NCBI GenBank assembly: GCA_963755495.1
Contig: CAVWJS010000006.1
Span: 1,178,001 to 1,242,000, forward strand
Reading direction: 5' to 3'
DNA length: 64,000 bases
DNA from: Bog-473 sp963755495
Lineage (GTDB): Bacteria; Actinomycetota; Acidimicrobiia; Acidimicrobiales; RAAP-2
Below the pieces are notes generated by a model, which made no database searches, was not told where the DNA came from, and saw only the letters and a list, made by a program, of their open reading frames with translations. Position 1 is the stretch's first letter. Each line of letters starts with the position of its first letter. The position numbers were made by a program, and so were the translations under genes. Below, in pieces: positions 1 to 9,153 of this stretch.

Positions 1-1869
1 CCGGGGCAACGCTACGGGCTACGGGTGCACGGCCCTTGGGATCCTGCCAACGGATTGCGGTGCAATCCGGCCAAGCTCCTCATCGACCCCCACGCCACGG
101 CCATCGACGGCGATGTCGCCTGGGGCCAAGCGGTCTTCGGGCACGACCAGGACCAACCCGACACCCTCAATGACCTCGATTCGGCGCCGGCCATGCCCAA
201 GTGCGTGGTGACCGAGCGATCCTTCGATTGGGAGGGCGACGCGCGGCTTCACATTCCCCTCGAAGAAAGCGTGGTCTACGAAACCCATGTAAAGGGAATT
301 ACTCAGCGCCACCCCGATGTCCCTGAGGAGATCCGTGGCACGTACGCCGGACTCGCCCATCCGGCGATAACGGGATACCTATCGGATCTCGGCGTCACGG
401 CAGTCGAACTCCTGCCTGTCCATCACTTCGTACACGATGCACGCTTGCTCGATTTAGGCCTCACGAACTACTGGGGGTACGACAGCATCGGATTCTTAGC
501 CCCTCACGGGGCGTACAGTTCGGCGGGAACGGCAGGCCAACAGGTCAACGAGTTCAAATCCATGGTGAAGGCACTTCATGGAGCAGGTCTCGAGGTCATC
601 CTTGACGTCGTCTACAACCACACCGCCGAAGGCGATCACCTGGGACCGACGTTGTCCCTCAAGGGCATCGACAACCCCGCGTATTACCGACTCGTTGACG
701 GCGAGCGGGCGTCTTACTTCGACACCACGGGCACGGGGAACAGTGTCAATGTCGGCCATCCCGCCGCCCTCCGGCTCATCATGGACTCGCTGCGGTATTG
801 GGTGACCGACATGCACGTCGACGGGTTCCGCTTCGATCTGGCCACAACGTTGACTCGGCAAACGGGCAACGAGGACATCCATAGCGCGTTCTTGGACCTG
901 GTGCATCAAGACCCCGTCCTCGCCCCGGTGAAGCTCATCGCCGAGCCGTGGGACATTGCGGGCTACATGGTGGGGGGATTCCCTGCCCGCTGGTCAGAGT
1001 GGAACGGGAAGTATCGCGACCAGGTGCGCGATTTCTGGCGAGGTGAGGAAGGTCTGCTGGGCGAGTTCGCTCTGCGGGTGACCGGGAGTGGCGATATTTA
1101 CTCCTCCGATCGCCGGGTCCCCACGGCGAGCGTCAACTTCGTGACGGCGCACGATGGGTTCACGCTGGCCGACCTCACCGCGTACAACGAGAAGCACAAC
1201 CAAGCCAACGGCGAAGACAATAACGATGGCGAGAGCAACAACCGCTCGTGGAATTGCGGGGCCGAAGGTCCGACCGACGACCCCTCGATTACGAAGCTTC
1301 GTGATCGTCAGCGGCGCAACCTCATAGGAACGCTACTGCTGTCCGCCGGAATTCCGATGCTCCTGGGCGGCGACGAAATGGGTCGCACCCAAGGAGGGAA
1401 CAACAATGCGTACTGCCAGGACACCGAGATCTCCTGGTATGACTGGGCGCATGCGGATGAACATCTCCGGGAGTTCACCCGCACTGCATTGGCACTGCGC
1501 CGCGAGCATCCAGCTTTGCGCCCACGCGAATACCTGCGCGGCCCCGGTGGCGCCCCGGCGCAGATGGTCCTCTATCGAGCCGACGGGAAGCAAATGGTGG
1601 AAGCGGATTGGCAAGATCCCTCCGCCAAGACGTTGGCGATCTCGCTTGACGGCCGGCAGATCGAAGATGCCGAAGGCGATACGGACAGCGAACGATTCTT
1701 GGTCTTGCTCAACGCGCACTACGAACCGGTGACCTTTACCCTTCCGCCGGGACACACCGGCTGGCAGATCGTTCTGAGTAGTGTGGAGCCATCGGAAGCC
1801 CCCACGGTGCAGGATGGCAGTGTGCTCGAGGTGGCCGACCGGTCGTTTCTGCTGCTTGTGGCGACGTAG
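1..1869 (+). CDS. glgX: Glycogen debranching enzyme GlgX/TreX (5' end outside window)
   Basis: Hydrolyses alpha-1,6 branches of glycogen limit dextrin (GH13 isoamylase type) in the cytoplasm. The reading frame is open from base 1, where PGQRYG..VHGPWDP reads in frame, so the N-terminal CBM48 part lies upstream. Seen: the GH13 set, with the nucleophile Asp in DGFRFDLA near base 835, the acid Glu in IAEPWDI near 944 and the transition-state Asp in TAHDGFT near 1154, followed by the C-terminal beta domain and the stop at 1867-1869. TreY lies 3.8 kb away on the other strand, so GlgX may act as the TreX step of glycogen-to-trehalose conversion (inference). Confidence 0.95.
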   Translation, partial: PGQRYGLRVHGPWDPANGLRCNPAKLLIDPHATAIDGDVAWGQAVFGHDQDQPDTLNDLDSAPAMPKCVVTERSFDWEGDARLHIPLEESVVYETHVKGITQRHPDVPEEIRGTYAGLAHPAITGYLSDLGVTAVELLPVHHFVHDARLLDLGLTNYWGYDSIGFLAPHGAYSSAGTAGQQVNEFKSMVKALHGAGLEVILDVVYNHTAEGDHLGPTLSLKGIDNPAYYRLVDGERASYFDTTGTGNSVNVGHPAALRLIMDSLRYWVTDMHVDGFRFDLATTLTRQTGNEDIHSAFLDLVHQDPVLAPVKLIAEPWDIAGYMVGGFPARWSEWNGKYRDQVRDFWRGEEGLLGEFALRVTGSGDIYSSDRRVPTASVNFVTAHDGFTLADLTAYNEKHNQANGEDNNDGESNNRSWNCGAEGPTDDPSITKLRDRQRRNLIGTLLLSAGIPMLLGGDEMGRTQGGNNNAYCQDTEISWYDWAHADEHLREFTRTALALRREHPALRPREYLRGPGGAPAQMVLYRADGKQMVEADWQDPSAKTLAISLDGRQIEDAEGDTDSERFLVLLNAHYEPVTFTLPPGHTGWQIVLSSVEPSEAPTVQDGSVLEVADRSFLLLVAT

Positions 1870-2000
1870 ACGTCACTGGGCGCACGATGTTGACACCGGT
1901 ATCGAAGCCTGCCAGGCTCGCCCGACATGGGGTCCTGTACGAAACCGGGCGCCGTCGATCGTTCATGGGCTGCGCAGTAGCCCGCAAGGAGGCCTCGAAC

Positions 2001-3125
2001 ATGCGCACCAAAGCAGCCGTTCTTTTCAATGCACCCGGAAAGTGGGAGATTACCGAGCTCGAGCTCGAGCCGCCCCGACAGGGAGAGCTTCTGATCAGGA
2101 TGGTCGGCGCCGGACTGTGCCATTCCGACGATCACATGGTGACCGGGGACCTGCCGATACCTCCCGAAGCCCTACCGATCGCCGGGGGCCACGAGGGTGC
2201 GGGGATCGTCGAGGAGGTAGGTCCGCACACTCCGGGGTGGGAGGTGGGCGACCACGCTGTGCTCTCGTTTCTGCCCGCGTGCGGGTTTTGCCGCTGGTGT
2301 GCCTCGGGAATGCAGAACCTGTGCGACAACGGCTCCCGCATTTTGGCCGGCATCAGGGAGGACGGCACCCGACGCATGTCGCTCGACGGCAAACCCGTTG
2401 GACAAGGGGCAGGGGTAGCCACCTTCAGCGAGTGGTCAACGGTTGCGACACAGTCGGCCATCAAGGTGGACAAGGACATCTCTTTGGAAGCAGCATGTCT
2501 GACGAGTTGTGGCGTCGCGACCGGTTGGGGTTCCGCGGTCCGATCAGCCGACGTCACGGCCGGGGACGTGGTCATCGTCATGGGCATTGGCGGAATCGGC
2601 ATCAATGCCGTGCAGGGAGCTTCGCTCGCGGGCGCCTCGGTAGTGATCGCTGTCGACCCGGTTCCGATGAAGCTACGGGAGTCTCTCAGCCTGGGTGCGA
2701 CACACGCTGTGGCAACGATGGAAGAGGCCACGGAAATCGCCCGCGGCTTCACGAACGGACAGGGCGCCGACTCTTGCATCGTCTGCGTAGGCATCACCAC
2801 GGGCGAGCACATCGCCCAGGGGGTCGAATCCATCAGGAAGGCGGGGACATGCGTCATGACCGGACTGCCGCGGATGGCCGACGACGTGAGCATCCCGATC
2901 TCAATCCGCCACATGGTGCTGTTTCAGAAGCGGCTGCAAGGCGCTCTCTTCGGCGCATCCAACCCTTCCAAGGACATTCCGGCACTGCTCGAGCTCTACC
3001 GTCGGGGTCAGTTGAAGCTTGACGAGCTGATCACGCGGCGCTACGCCCTCGATGAAATCAACGAGGGCTTCGAGGATATGCGGGCTGGACGGAACCTGCG
3101 CGGGATCGTGGCGTACGGGAGCTAA
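2001..3125 (+). CDS. NDMA-type zinc-dependent alcohol dehydrogenase (MDR family)
   Basis: A 374-residue medium-chain zinc alcohol dehydrogenase. Catalytic zinc ligands are visible in GAGLCHSD and GGHEGAG, the structural zinc cluster in PACGFCRWC..NLC, and the Rossmann motif as GIGGIGINAVQG. The spacing and sequence resemble the actinobacterial enzymes whose tightly bound NAD is recycled by an external acceptor (assayed with NDMA, physiologically mycofactocin); no mycofactocin genes are in the window. The longer frame opens at 1887, but AAGGAGG at 1986-1992, eight bases before ATG 2001, decides the start. The 49-base gap to the next gene suggests co-transcription. Confidence 0.9.
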   Translation: MRTKAAVLFNAPGKWEITELELEPPRQGELLIRMVGAGLCHSDDHMVTGDLPIPPEALPIAGGHEGAGIVEEVGPHTPGWEVGDHAVLSFLPACGFCRWCASGMQNLCDNGSRILAGIREDGTRRMSLDGKPVGQGAGVATFSEWSTVATQSAIKVDKDISLEAACLTSCGVATGWGSAVRSADVTAGDVVIVMGIGGIGINAVQGASLAGASVVIAVDPVPMKLRESLSLGATHAVATMEEATEIARGFTNGQGADSCIVCVGITTGEHIAQGVESIRKAGTCVMTGLPRMADDVSIPISIRHMVLFQKRLQGALFGASNPSKDIPALLELYRRGQLKLDELITRRYALDEINEGFEDMRAGRNLRGIVAYGS

Positions 3126-3130
3126 CCCGT

Positions 3131-3148
3131 CGGTGGTTTAATCCACCG
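3131..3148. terminator. Small hairpin after the alcohol dehydrogenase
   Basis: CGGTGG at 3131-3136 pairs with CCACCG at 3143-3148 over a six-base loop, five bases after the stop. No T-run follows. It could be a weak terminator or an mRNA processing stem. Confidence 0.3.
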
Positions 3149-3174
3149 GCTTCTTGTCCTCAGGAGGGGTGATA

Positions 3175-4041
3175 GTGGATATCGGATTATTTCCCGGCGG
3201 CGGGTTCAACGATGCAGCAGGGCTGCGCGCACTCGGTGCCGCGGTAGAAGAGCGGGGCTTCCATTCCCTTTGGTTCCCCGAGCACGTCATTCTCTTTGAC
3301 GAGATCGACTCGGTGTCGCCGTTTACGGGGCGGCGTGTCCTCGCCCCGGGCACGTCACCCATGCTCGACCCCTTGACGTGCGTGACCTTCGTCGCTGCGA
3401 GCACCCAGCGCATCCGCCTGGGCACGGGAATATGCGTGCTTCCGCTGCGTAACCCTGTGTTCCTCGCAAAGGAGGCCGCCACCATCGACGTGCTCTCGGG
3501 CGGTCGATTGGACCTCGGTGTAGGCGTGGGGTGGGTCAAAGAGGAGTTCGACGCCGTCGGAGTCCCCTTCGACCAAAGAGGCCCGATCACCGACCGGAAC
3601 CTCGCGGTCATGGAAACATTGTGGACCGACGAGTTGTCCCATTATGAGGACGAGACCTACCGACTCCCCCCTTCGCGTCAATACCCCAAACCAGTGCAAC
3701 ACCCGCACGTGCCGGTACACATCGGGGGCACCTCGGCCGCCGCACTGCGGCGCGTGGCGCGTTACGCCCAGGGGTGGTACCCGTTCAAGATCACACCCAC
3801 CGACCTTGAGGCGCGCCTACCCATCCTCGAAGGGATGCTGGCTGACCGCGGGCGCAACCGGGCCGAGATCGTGGTGAGTGTCTGCGCCTTCCTTGCGGCC
3901 GTCGACATCGAGGACGTGCGGCGGTACCGGGACGCCGGCGCCGATCAGGTCATTCTTTTCGAACCGAACCTCGGTCCCGACCCCCGCTCCCGGCTCGACA
4001 CGTTGGTCACCCAAATCGTGGAGCCAGCAGCCGCACTCTGA
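3175..4041 (+). CDS. LLM-class F420-dependent oxidoreductase
   Basis: Luciferase-like (TIM-barrel) flavin/F420 oxidoreductase of 288 residues. Family hallmarks seen: GFHSLWFPEHV near the N-terminus, the LGTGICVLPLRNP strand, SGGRLDLGVGVGW for cofactor phosphate binding, and HIGGTSAAALRR near residue 190. Its substrate cannot be told. The frame opens at TTG 3154, but AGGAGG at 3162-3167 points to GTG 3175 (spacer 7). It follows the alcohol dehydrogenase on the same strand, which suggests a shared oxidation pathway (inference). Confidence 0.88.
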   Translation: MDIGLFPGGGFNDAAGLRALGAAVEERGFHSLWFPEHVILFDEIDSVSPFTGRRVLAPGTSPMLDPLTCVTFVAASTQRIRLGTGICVLPLRNPVFLAKEAATIDVLSGGRLDLGVGVGWVKEEFDAVGVPFDQRGPITDRNLAVMETLWTDELSHYEDETYRLPPSRQYPKPVQHPHVPVHIGGTSAAALRRVARYAQGWYPFKITPTDLEARLPILEGMLADRGRNRAEIVVSVCAFLAAVDIEDVRRYRDAGADQVILFEPNLGPDPRSRLDTLVTQIVEPAAAL

Positions 4042-4479
4042 AGCCAGGCCCCTATGGGTCGAGGCTGAGCGGCTCACCGTCCAGAACCTTGGTGGCCGCT
4101 CGCCCCCCAGGTCAGGCGCCCCAGGATGGCAATGGCCAGCAACTTGGCCAGCAACTTGGTCAGCAACTTGGCCAGCAACTTGGCCAGCAACTTGGCCAGC
4201 AACGTGGCGGCCAAAGTGGACAGAAGATGGCCACTTTGAGAAGGCTGCATGGAAGCATTGCGGAGGAGCTGCGGGAATTCAGCGATGTCGTACGGGCGCC
4301 CCGCCAGACAAGTTCTCTGATAGAGGCATGCAGAGTGGGGTATATGAACGCTGCCAGGGACCACGGTAAGTCTCCGGTCGCAAGAGCTGAGTCCATTGGA
4401 CTCGGCTCTTTGCGCGTCAATAAGGGGATTGCCTTGCCCCCGCGGATCGATCAAAACTGCTCACGGCTAGCGTCTCAGT
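4042..4479. other. 438-base stretch without a convincing gene
   Basis: Holds the 12-bp repeat array at 4137-4208. A 149-codon frame (4089-4538) runs through the array but reads as repeat plus unconstrained sequence and resembles no family I know. No convincing promoter or RNA gene was seen. Confidence 0.5.
4137..4208. repeat. 12-bp tandem repeat, six units
   Basis: Units of cagcaacttggc start at 4137, 4149, 4161, 4173, 4185 and 4197; the second and last units each differ at one base. The period keeps frame: it reads GQQL on the plus strand and AKLL on the minus strand. It lies about 95 bases after the LLM oxidoreductase. Confidence 0.95.
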
Positions 4480-4683
4480 GTGGCTGTGTTCCGCGTGACC
4501 ATCCAGAAGCCGGAAGCCCGCTCGACGATGGAGATTGAGGCTGCCAATTATTTCACCGCGGAGCACTGGGTGACCTTTTGGAGTTCGGGAAATCTCCCGC
4601 AACCAGTGCTCCGCCTGCCTCGTGAGCACGTCGTCGATATCGAACTTGCCGGGCCCGGTGGGGAATCTATGGATCCGGACTGA
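4480..4683 (+). CDS. Small hypothetical protein (67 aa)
   Basis: A 67-residue protein starting GTG 4480 (or GTG 4486). Its composition looks constrained, mixing charged and aromatic residues (AEHWVTFWSSGN, LRLPREHVVDIEL), and it ends 37 bases before the next gene on the same strand. I do not assign a family. No strong ribosome binding site is visible. It may be a small conserved actinobacterial protein, or chance; the short length limits certainty. Confidence 0.5.
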   Translation: MAVFRVTIQKPEARSTMEIEAANYFTAEHWVTFWSSGNLPQPVLRLPREHVVDIELAGPGGESMDPD

Positions 4684-4720
4684 CGTTGTCCCTAGCTCAG
4701 TGGCAGTGAGAGGAGGAAGC

Positions 4721-5641
4721 GTGGCCAGAGCCGTTCGTTTCGATCACTATGGAGGTCGGGATGTCCTGTACATCGCCGATGTCGACATCCCTGACGCCTC
4801 CCGGGGCGAGGCCGTGGTGGCAGTAAGGGCGGCGGGACTGAATCCGGGTGAAGCGGCGATCCGTGAGGGCGCGCTGGAGGCGCGTTTCCCGGCCACCTTC
4901 CCCTCAGGCGAGGGAAGCGACCTCGCCGGCGTCGTCCATGCGGTAGGCGACGGAGTGACGGAGTTCGCAGTGGGTGATGAGGTACTGGGATGGTCTGAGC
5001 GTCGTTCCAGCCATGCCGAGTATGTCGCCGTGCCCGTGGCCCAGCTCATCGCAAAGCCGCCGGAGCTGAGTTGGGAGGTTGCGGGATCACTCTATGTCGT
5101 CGGTTGCACAGGATTCGTCGCGGTGCGGGCGGTCGAAGTCTCTCCTGGCGACACGGTGGCGGTGTCGGCGGCAGCTGGCGGAGTGGGCACCGTCGTGGTG
5201 CAGCTTCTGCGGGCCAAGGGCGCAACCGTCATCGGTATCGCGTCCACGTCGCATCATGAGTGGCTCATCGAGCACGGCGTTATCCCCGTGGCGTACGGCG
5301 ACGGATTGGCCGAGCGTCTCAAGGCCGCAGCCCCCAATGGGATCGACGCCTTCATCGATCTCTTCGGACCCGGTTACGTGCAGCTGGCCGTCGACCTTGG
5401 CGTCACCAGAAATCGCATCGAGACCATCATCTCCTTCGAAAAGGCGAACGAGCTCGGCACGAAGGCACAAGGGAGCGGTGACGGCTCTACCACAGAGATA
5501 CTCTCCGCTGTGGCCAAGTTGGTCGCATCAGGGCAGGTCGAGATTCCCATTGCCGCCGCCTACCCGCTGGAAAAGGTCGGTGAGGCCTATGCCGAACTGG
5601 AAAAGCGCCACACCCGCGGCAAGATCGTCCTGGTGCCCTAA
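4721..5641 (+). CDS. NADP-dependent quinone-oxidoreductase-like MDR protein
   Basis: Zinc-free medium-chain reductase of 306 residues. Seen: the N-terminal GroES-like fold with AAGLNPGEAAIREG and SDLAGVVHAVG, the nucleotide-binding loop AAAGGVGTVVVQLLRAKG, and the C-terminal ALEKRHTRGKIVL-type ending typical of the family. Reduces quinones or enones with NADPH in characterised relatives; substrate unknown here. The frame opens at 4622, but AGGAGG at 4711-4716 selects GTG 4721, even though the spacer (4 nt) is short. Its stop overlaps that of treY on the opposite strand by four bases (5638-5641), so the two genes converge with no terminator space. Confidence 0.87.
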   Translation: MARAVRFDHYGGRDVLYIADVDIPDASRGEAVVAVRAAGLNPGEAAIREGALEARFPATFPSGEGSDLAGVVHAVGDGVTEFAVGDEVLGWSERRSSHAEYVAVPVAQLIAKPPELSWEVAGSLYVVGCTGFVAVRAVEVSPGDTVAVSAAAGGVGTVVVQLLRAKGATVIGIASTSHHEWLIEHGVIPVAYGDGLAERLKAAAPNGIDAFIDLFGPGYVQLAVDLGVTRNRIETIISFEKANELGTKAQGSGDGSTTEILSAVAKLVASGQVEIPIAAAYPLEKVGEAYAELEKRHTRGKIVLVP

Positions 5642-7965
5642 ACGGTCGGTCGTCGATCGTCGGGCACCTCCAAGAGCAACAGCGCCACGGGGTACTGATG
5701 GAACAATCGGGTCAAGCTGACAGCCCCGTCGTAGCGGCTGCCCGTCAACACGTCCCTATACTCGCCCTTGGGGAGCGATAGCTTCGTTGCTCCCCATCCG
5801 CCGAGACGCTGCAGCCCGACCGGGAGACGAGTGGCCAAGGTGATGGCGCCTCCGCGGTCGAACGCGAGCAGGTGGTCGTACTGCGGGCCTTCTAGTACGA
5901 GGGGCTGGTAGCCAGTGAACAGTTCGGGGCGATCGCGGCGGGCGTGCAATGCCTGGCGGGTCACCCATAGTTTCGCTGAGGGAGAGTCGAACGTGGAAGG
6001 CCCTGACTCCGCCTTTTCCAGCGCGTCCAACATGGAGAACTGCAGACGAAAGTCCACCGGACGCCGGTTGTCCGGATCGACCAGTGAGCCTTCGAAGGTC
6101 TCGCTTCCTTCGTACACGTCGGGCACACCGGGCATGGTCAGGTGGACAAGCTTTTGTAGGAGTGAGTTCGACCAACCATGCGAGAGGATGCGCTGGGAAA
6201 ATGGTTCGATCACGCGCCGCACCTCGGGTCGGTCGTACGCCGCGTCGACTGCCACATGGACCGCTCGCTCGAACTCTTCGTTGGGATCGGCCCAACTGGT
6301 CTCTTCGGAGGCCTCGCGGATTGCCTTCTCGGCGAAAGCATGGACGCGCTCGCGCTCGATCAATCCCGTGGCGGCCATGGATTGCCAGAGGAGATAGCCG
6401 AACGCGGCGTTGGGAATCGGGGCGAGTTGTTGCAGCTGACGTACGGTCGCCGCCCACTCGTCCGGCACCTCGACCAGCACCGCCAGGCGCGCCCGTAGGT
6501 CTTCCCCTCGTTTCGTGTCATGGGTGGACAACGTCGTCATTCCCAGAGGAGCGCGCTGCATGCGCCAATGTTGCGCCGAGTGGAAGTCGGCCACGCTCAG
6601 GCCGAAGTTCCCCGGGCTCGCGCCTACTTCGTTGAGCGCGATGAACCGTGTGTAACGGTAGAAGGCGGTGTCCTCCACCCCTTTTGCCATGACGGCGCCG
6701 GTGATTTGTTGGAACAGGATGCACAGGTCGTCGGCGGGATTCAACAGCCGGGCGTGCACAGCCTCAATCGCCTGGGTCAATTCTGGCCGCGTCCTGAGGG
6801 CGGTCGCCACGGCCTGCTGCAAATGGTCCTCCCCCAGGGGCAGGTAGGTTCGATAGACGGGCAGGGCCACGGCCAGTTCGATGAGGGCCTCCTCAGCCTT
6901 CTCGATTTCGACGGCGAGGCGAGCCAATCGTCGAAACTCCGCCGCGAGGAGAACGGTGGCTGCCTGATGTTTGCCATGGCGGACGTGCTCGGGCCACGTG
7001 CGTGTGTCTCCGGTCACCTCGACATACAGGTCATCGAGCGGGCCCTCGGCTCCCGGATCGATCAAGAGCGCATTGACCTGACCGAGAGCGTCATAGCCCG
7101 TCATACCGGCTACCGGCCATTCTGACGGCAGCTCTTCATCGCGCTGTGTGATTTTCTCCACGACGATCCAGGCATCCGGGGCCGACGTCGCCAATCGTTC
7201 CAGGTATTGACCCGGAGCCGCGAGTCCGTCGGGGTGGTCAATGCGGAGGCCACGTACGCCGTAGTCGGTAATCCAGCGGAGGATCTCGCGGTGACTGGTT
7301 TCGTAGACCTCAGCGTCCTCCACCCGTAGCCCCGCGAGATCGGAAATGGCGAAGAAACGGCGGTAGTTCAGCTCGCTATCGCCGAGCCGTGAATCGATGA
7401 GCCGGTAGTGCTGCCGGAGGTGCACGGAGGAAGGCGCATCGTCCTGATGCCATGTCTCGGGGGCTATTGGATACCGGTGGTCGCCATAGTGAAGTTCGAC
7501 GCCTTCGATCGTAAGGTCCCGTTCCGCCTCGAAATCGTCCGCCAGCACGGGGATCAGAACCCGGCCGTCGCCCCCGGCCCAGTCAACGTCGAACCAGGTT
7601 CCGAAGTCCCCCGCGGGCCCGCTCCGCAGCAGCTCCCACCATGCCCTGTTCTGGGTCGGGTCGGCCACTCCCATGTGATTGGGAACGATGTCGACGACGA
7701 CAGCGATCCCGGCCCGCTGGGATGCTTGGGCCAATTCCTGCAGTCCCACCCTTCCCCCCCTTGCGGGGTCGACCAGGGCGTGATCCACCACGTCATAACC
7801 GTGCGTGGAGCCCCGGGAAGCACGAAGGAGTGGCGATAGGTAGACAGCCCCCACACCCAGTCTGCCCAAATATTCGACGACAGGAACCGCGTCGAGGAGC
7901 GTGAAGTGCTCGGAGATCTGAAGCCGGTACGTAGAGCTCGGCGCAAGAGGCCCGGCGGTCGTCAT
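5638..7965 (-). CDS. treY: Malto-oligosyltrehalose synthase
   Basis: A 775-residue GH13 isomerase that turns the reducing-end alpha-1,4 bond of maltodextrin into an alpha,alpha-1,1 bond, giving maltooligosyl-trehalose. Seen: the N-terminal STYRLQ start of TreY, YLSPLL, DIVPNHMG, the nucleophile in GLRIDHPDG, the acid Glu in WIVVEKI and STHDTKRGED near residue 480. Length is normal for the family. TreZ, which releases trehalose, is not in the window and TreX/GlgX is 3.8 kb away on the other strand. The gene stands alone, with 221 bases to the STAS gene. Confidence 0.96.
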   Translation of the reverse strand: MTTAGPLAPSSTYRLQISEHFTLLDAVPVVEYLGRLGVGAVYLSPLLRASRGSTHGYDVVDHALVDPARGGRVGLQELAQASQRAGIAVVVDIVPNHMGVADPTQNRAWWELLRSGPAGDFGTWFDVDWAGGDGRVLIPVLADDFEAERDLTIEGVELHYGDHRYPIAPETWHQDDAPSSVHLRQHYRLIDSRLGDSELNYRRFFAISDLAGLRVEDAEVYETSHREILRWITDYGVRGLRIDHPDGLAAPGQYLERLATSAPDAWIVVEKITQRDEELPSEWPVAGMTGYDALGQVNALLIDPGAEGPLDDLYVEVTGDTRTWPEHVRHGKHQAATVLLAAEFRRLARLAVEIEKAEEALIELAVALPVYRTYLPLGEDHLQQAVATALRTRPELTQAIEAVHARLLNPADDLCILFQQITGAVMAKGVEDTAFYRYTRFIALNEVGASPGNFGLSVADFHSAQHWRMQRAPLGMTTLSTHDTKRGEDLRARLAVLVEVPDEWAATVRQLQQLAPIPNAAFGYLLWQSMAATGLIERERVHAFAEKAIREASEETSWADPNEEFERAVHVAVDAAYDRPEVRRVIEPFSQRILSHGWSNSLLQKLVHLTMPGVPDVYEGSETFEGSLVDPDNRRPVDFRLQFSMLDALEKAESGPSTFDSPSAKLWVTRQALHARRDRPELFTGYQPLVLEGPQYDHLLAFDRGGAITLATRLPVGLQRLGGWGATKLSLPKGEYRDVLTGSRYDGAVSLTRLFHQYPVALLLLEVPDDRRPTV

Positions 7966-8186
7966 CGAATATTTCCATTCTCCGGGCTCGGAGCCCCGCC
8001 GGTCTGGGGCCGTGGTTGATGACTACCCGATTTGCCCCCGAACTGAGTCCGCTTCTTGCAGCGATTGATCGATCGAGCGCGCATCTGCCTCTCATCCCGG
8101 CCTTCCAGGCTTTCGGTGACAGGGTACGGCGTAGTCTCAGATGTCGACGGGATACCCCGGGAAGAGAGTTCGCCTCAAGCGATTCC

Positions 8187-8531
8187 TCAGACCGACATCC
8201 GGGGATGAACGACGAGATACGACATAAGCCCGCTCAGCTGGAACAGGCGTATGACCCGGCGATTGGGATACAAGATCAGCAGCCCTCCCCCGGCGGCCCT
8301 GGCCCGCTTGTGTTCGGCGACCACAACCGAAAGTCCGCTTGAATCCATGAAGACCAAATTGGTGAGGTCCAGCTCCAGATGGCTGACACCGCGACGTGAC
8401 AGCTGCGCGAACTGTTCGAACAATCGGGGGCAGCTGGATGCGTCGAGCTCGCCGCGCAACCTAATGACAGTCCCCCCGTCGGACTCCGACAACTCGATCT
8501 CCAACGCATCTGCGGACACGCGCGTGGTCAT
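8187..8531 (-). CDS. STAS-domain anti-sigma factor antagonist
   Basis: A 114-residue single STAS domain, RsbV/SpoIIAA type. The conserved phospho-acceptor region FMDSSGL places the Ser at 64-65; GELDASS near residue 28 is the usual second motif. It should bind the RsbW-type kinase when dephosphorylated. The frame extends 22 codons upstream, but AGAGGTGA a few bases before ATG 8531 selects this start. Downstream member of the signalling set with the ATPase at 8788 and phosphatase at 9154. Confidence 0.92.
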   Translation of the reverse strand: MTTRVSADALEIELSESDGGTVIRLRGELDASSCPRLFEQFAQLSRRGVSHLELDLTNLVFMDSSGLSVVVAEHKRARAAGGGLLILYPNRRVIRLFQLSGLMSYLVVHPRMSV

Positions 8532-8787
8532 CGTTTCACCTCTTTGAAGATTGCGAACATCTTGGCGAGGCGCCGTTCCTGCAACGGGCTGCTGCAACCA
8601 GTATGAACCTTACCCGCGACAATTCAAAGGAACATTTCTTTTAAAGAACCAATTTTTGGGGACGTGCGAGGGGGGCGCGTTGCTGTGGCTGCGGGACCGG
8701 TTCGGAGGGAGAAGGCTCGGGCTCAGGTGTCGTGGGGATTGTCATGACATCGTGGTACCCGCGTGCCACCGTTCGAAACCGCGGGGT

Positions 8788-9144
8788 CTAGCGACAGGGC
8801 AAAACAGCCCACACGCATTTGCCGCGATCTCCCGTTGCGACGCCCCAATCGGCCGCGATTGCCGCGACGATGTGCAGTCCTCGCCCGGACACACCATTGG
8901 AGAGCGGCTGGGGCACCACGGGCGTGGGATTCTGGTCACCAACCTCGACCAGCACGTCTGAACCCTGGCGATGCAGAGAAACGGTGAATTGGCTTCCGGC
9001 ATGAATACACGCGTTCGTCGCGAGTTCGCTCACGATGAGGCCAATGTCAGAAGAGTCGCATCCGAGCGTTTTCGCCTGAGCCTGCGCGAAGTGCCGGGCC
9101 GCACTCACTTGCGAGGGAGAAGGTGAGAACGACTCTGTCACCAT
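8788..9144 (-). CDS. RsbW-type ATP-binding protein (anti-sigma factor kinase)
   Basis: A 118-residue GHKL ATPase (HATPase_c_2). The N box ELATNACIHAG (Glu40, Asn44) and the G box GVSGRGLHIVAA near residue 90 are both present. Such proteins phosphorylate a STAS antagonist or hold a sigma factor. It follows the SpoIIE-type phosphatase by nine bases and is followed by a STAS gene, so kinase, phosphatase and antagonist form one partner-switching unit. No sigma factor gene is nearby, so the final target is unknown. Confidence 0.9.
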   Translation of the reverse strand: MVTESFSPSPSQVSAARHFAQAQAKTLGCDSSDIGLIVSELATNACIHAGSQFTVSLHRQGSDVLVEVGDQNPTPVVPQPLSNGVSGRGLHIVAAIAADWGVATGDRGKCVWAVLPCR

Positions 9145-9153
9145 GAATGATCC

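Noticed and set aside
4089..4538. 149-codon frame across the 12-bp repeat
   Set aside because: Open mostly because the repeat lacks stops; the rest shows no family pattern. Kept only as a question in the findings.
4685..4720. tRNA-like cctagctcagtggcag
   Set aside because: Resembles a tRNA D-arm, but no matching anticodon stem, T-arm or acceptor follows and the stretch leads into a ribosome binding site.
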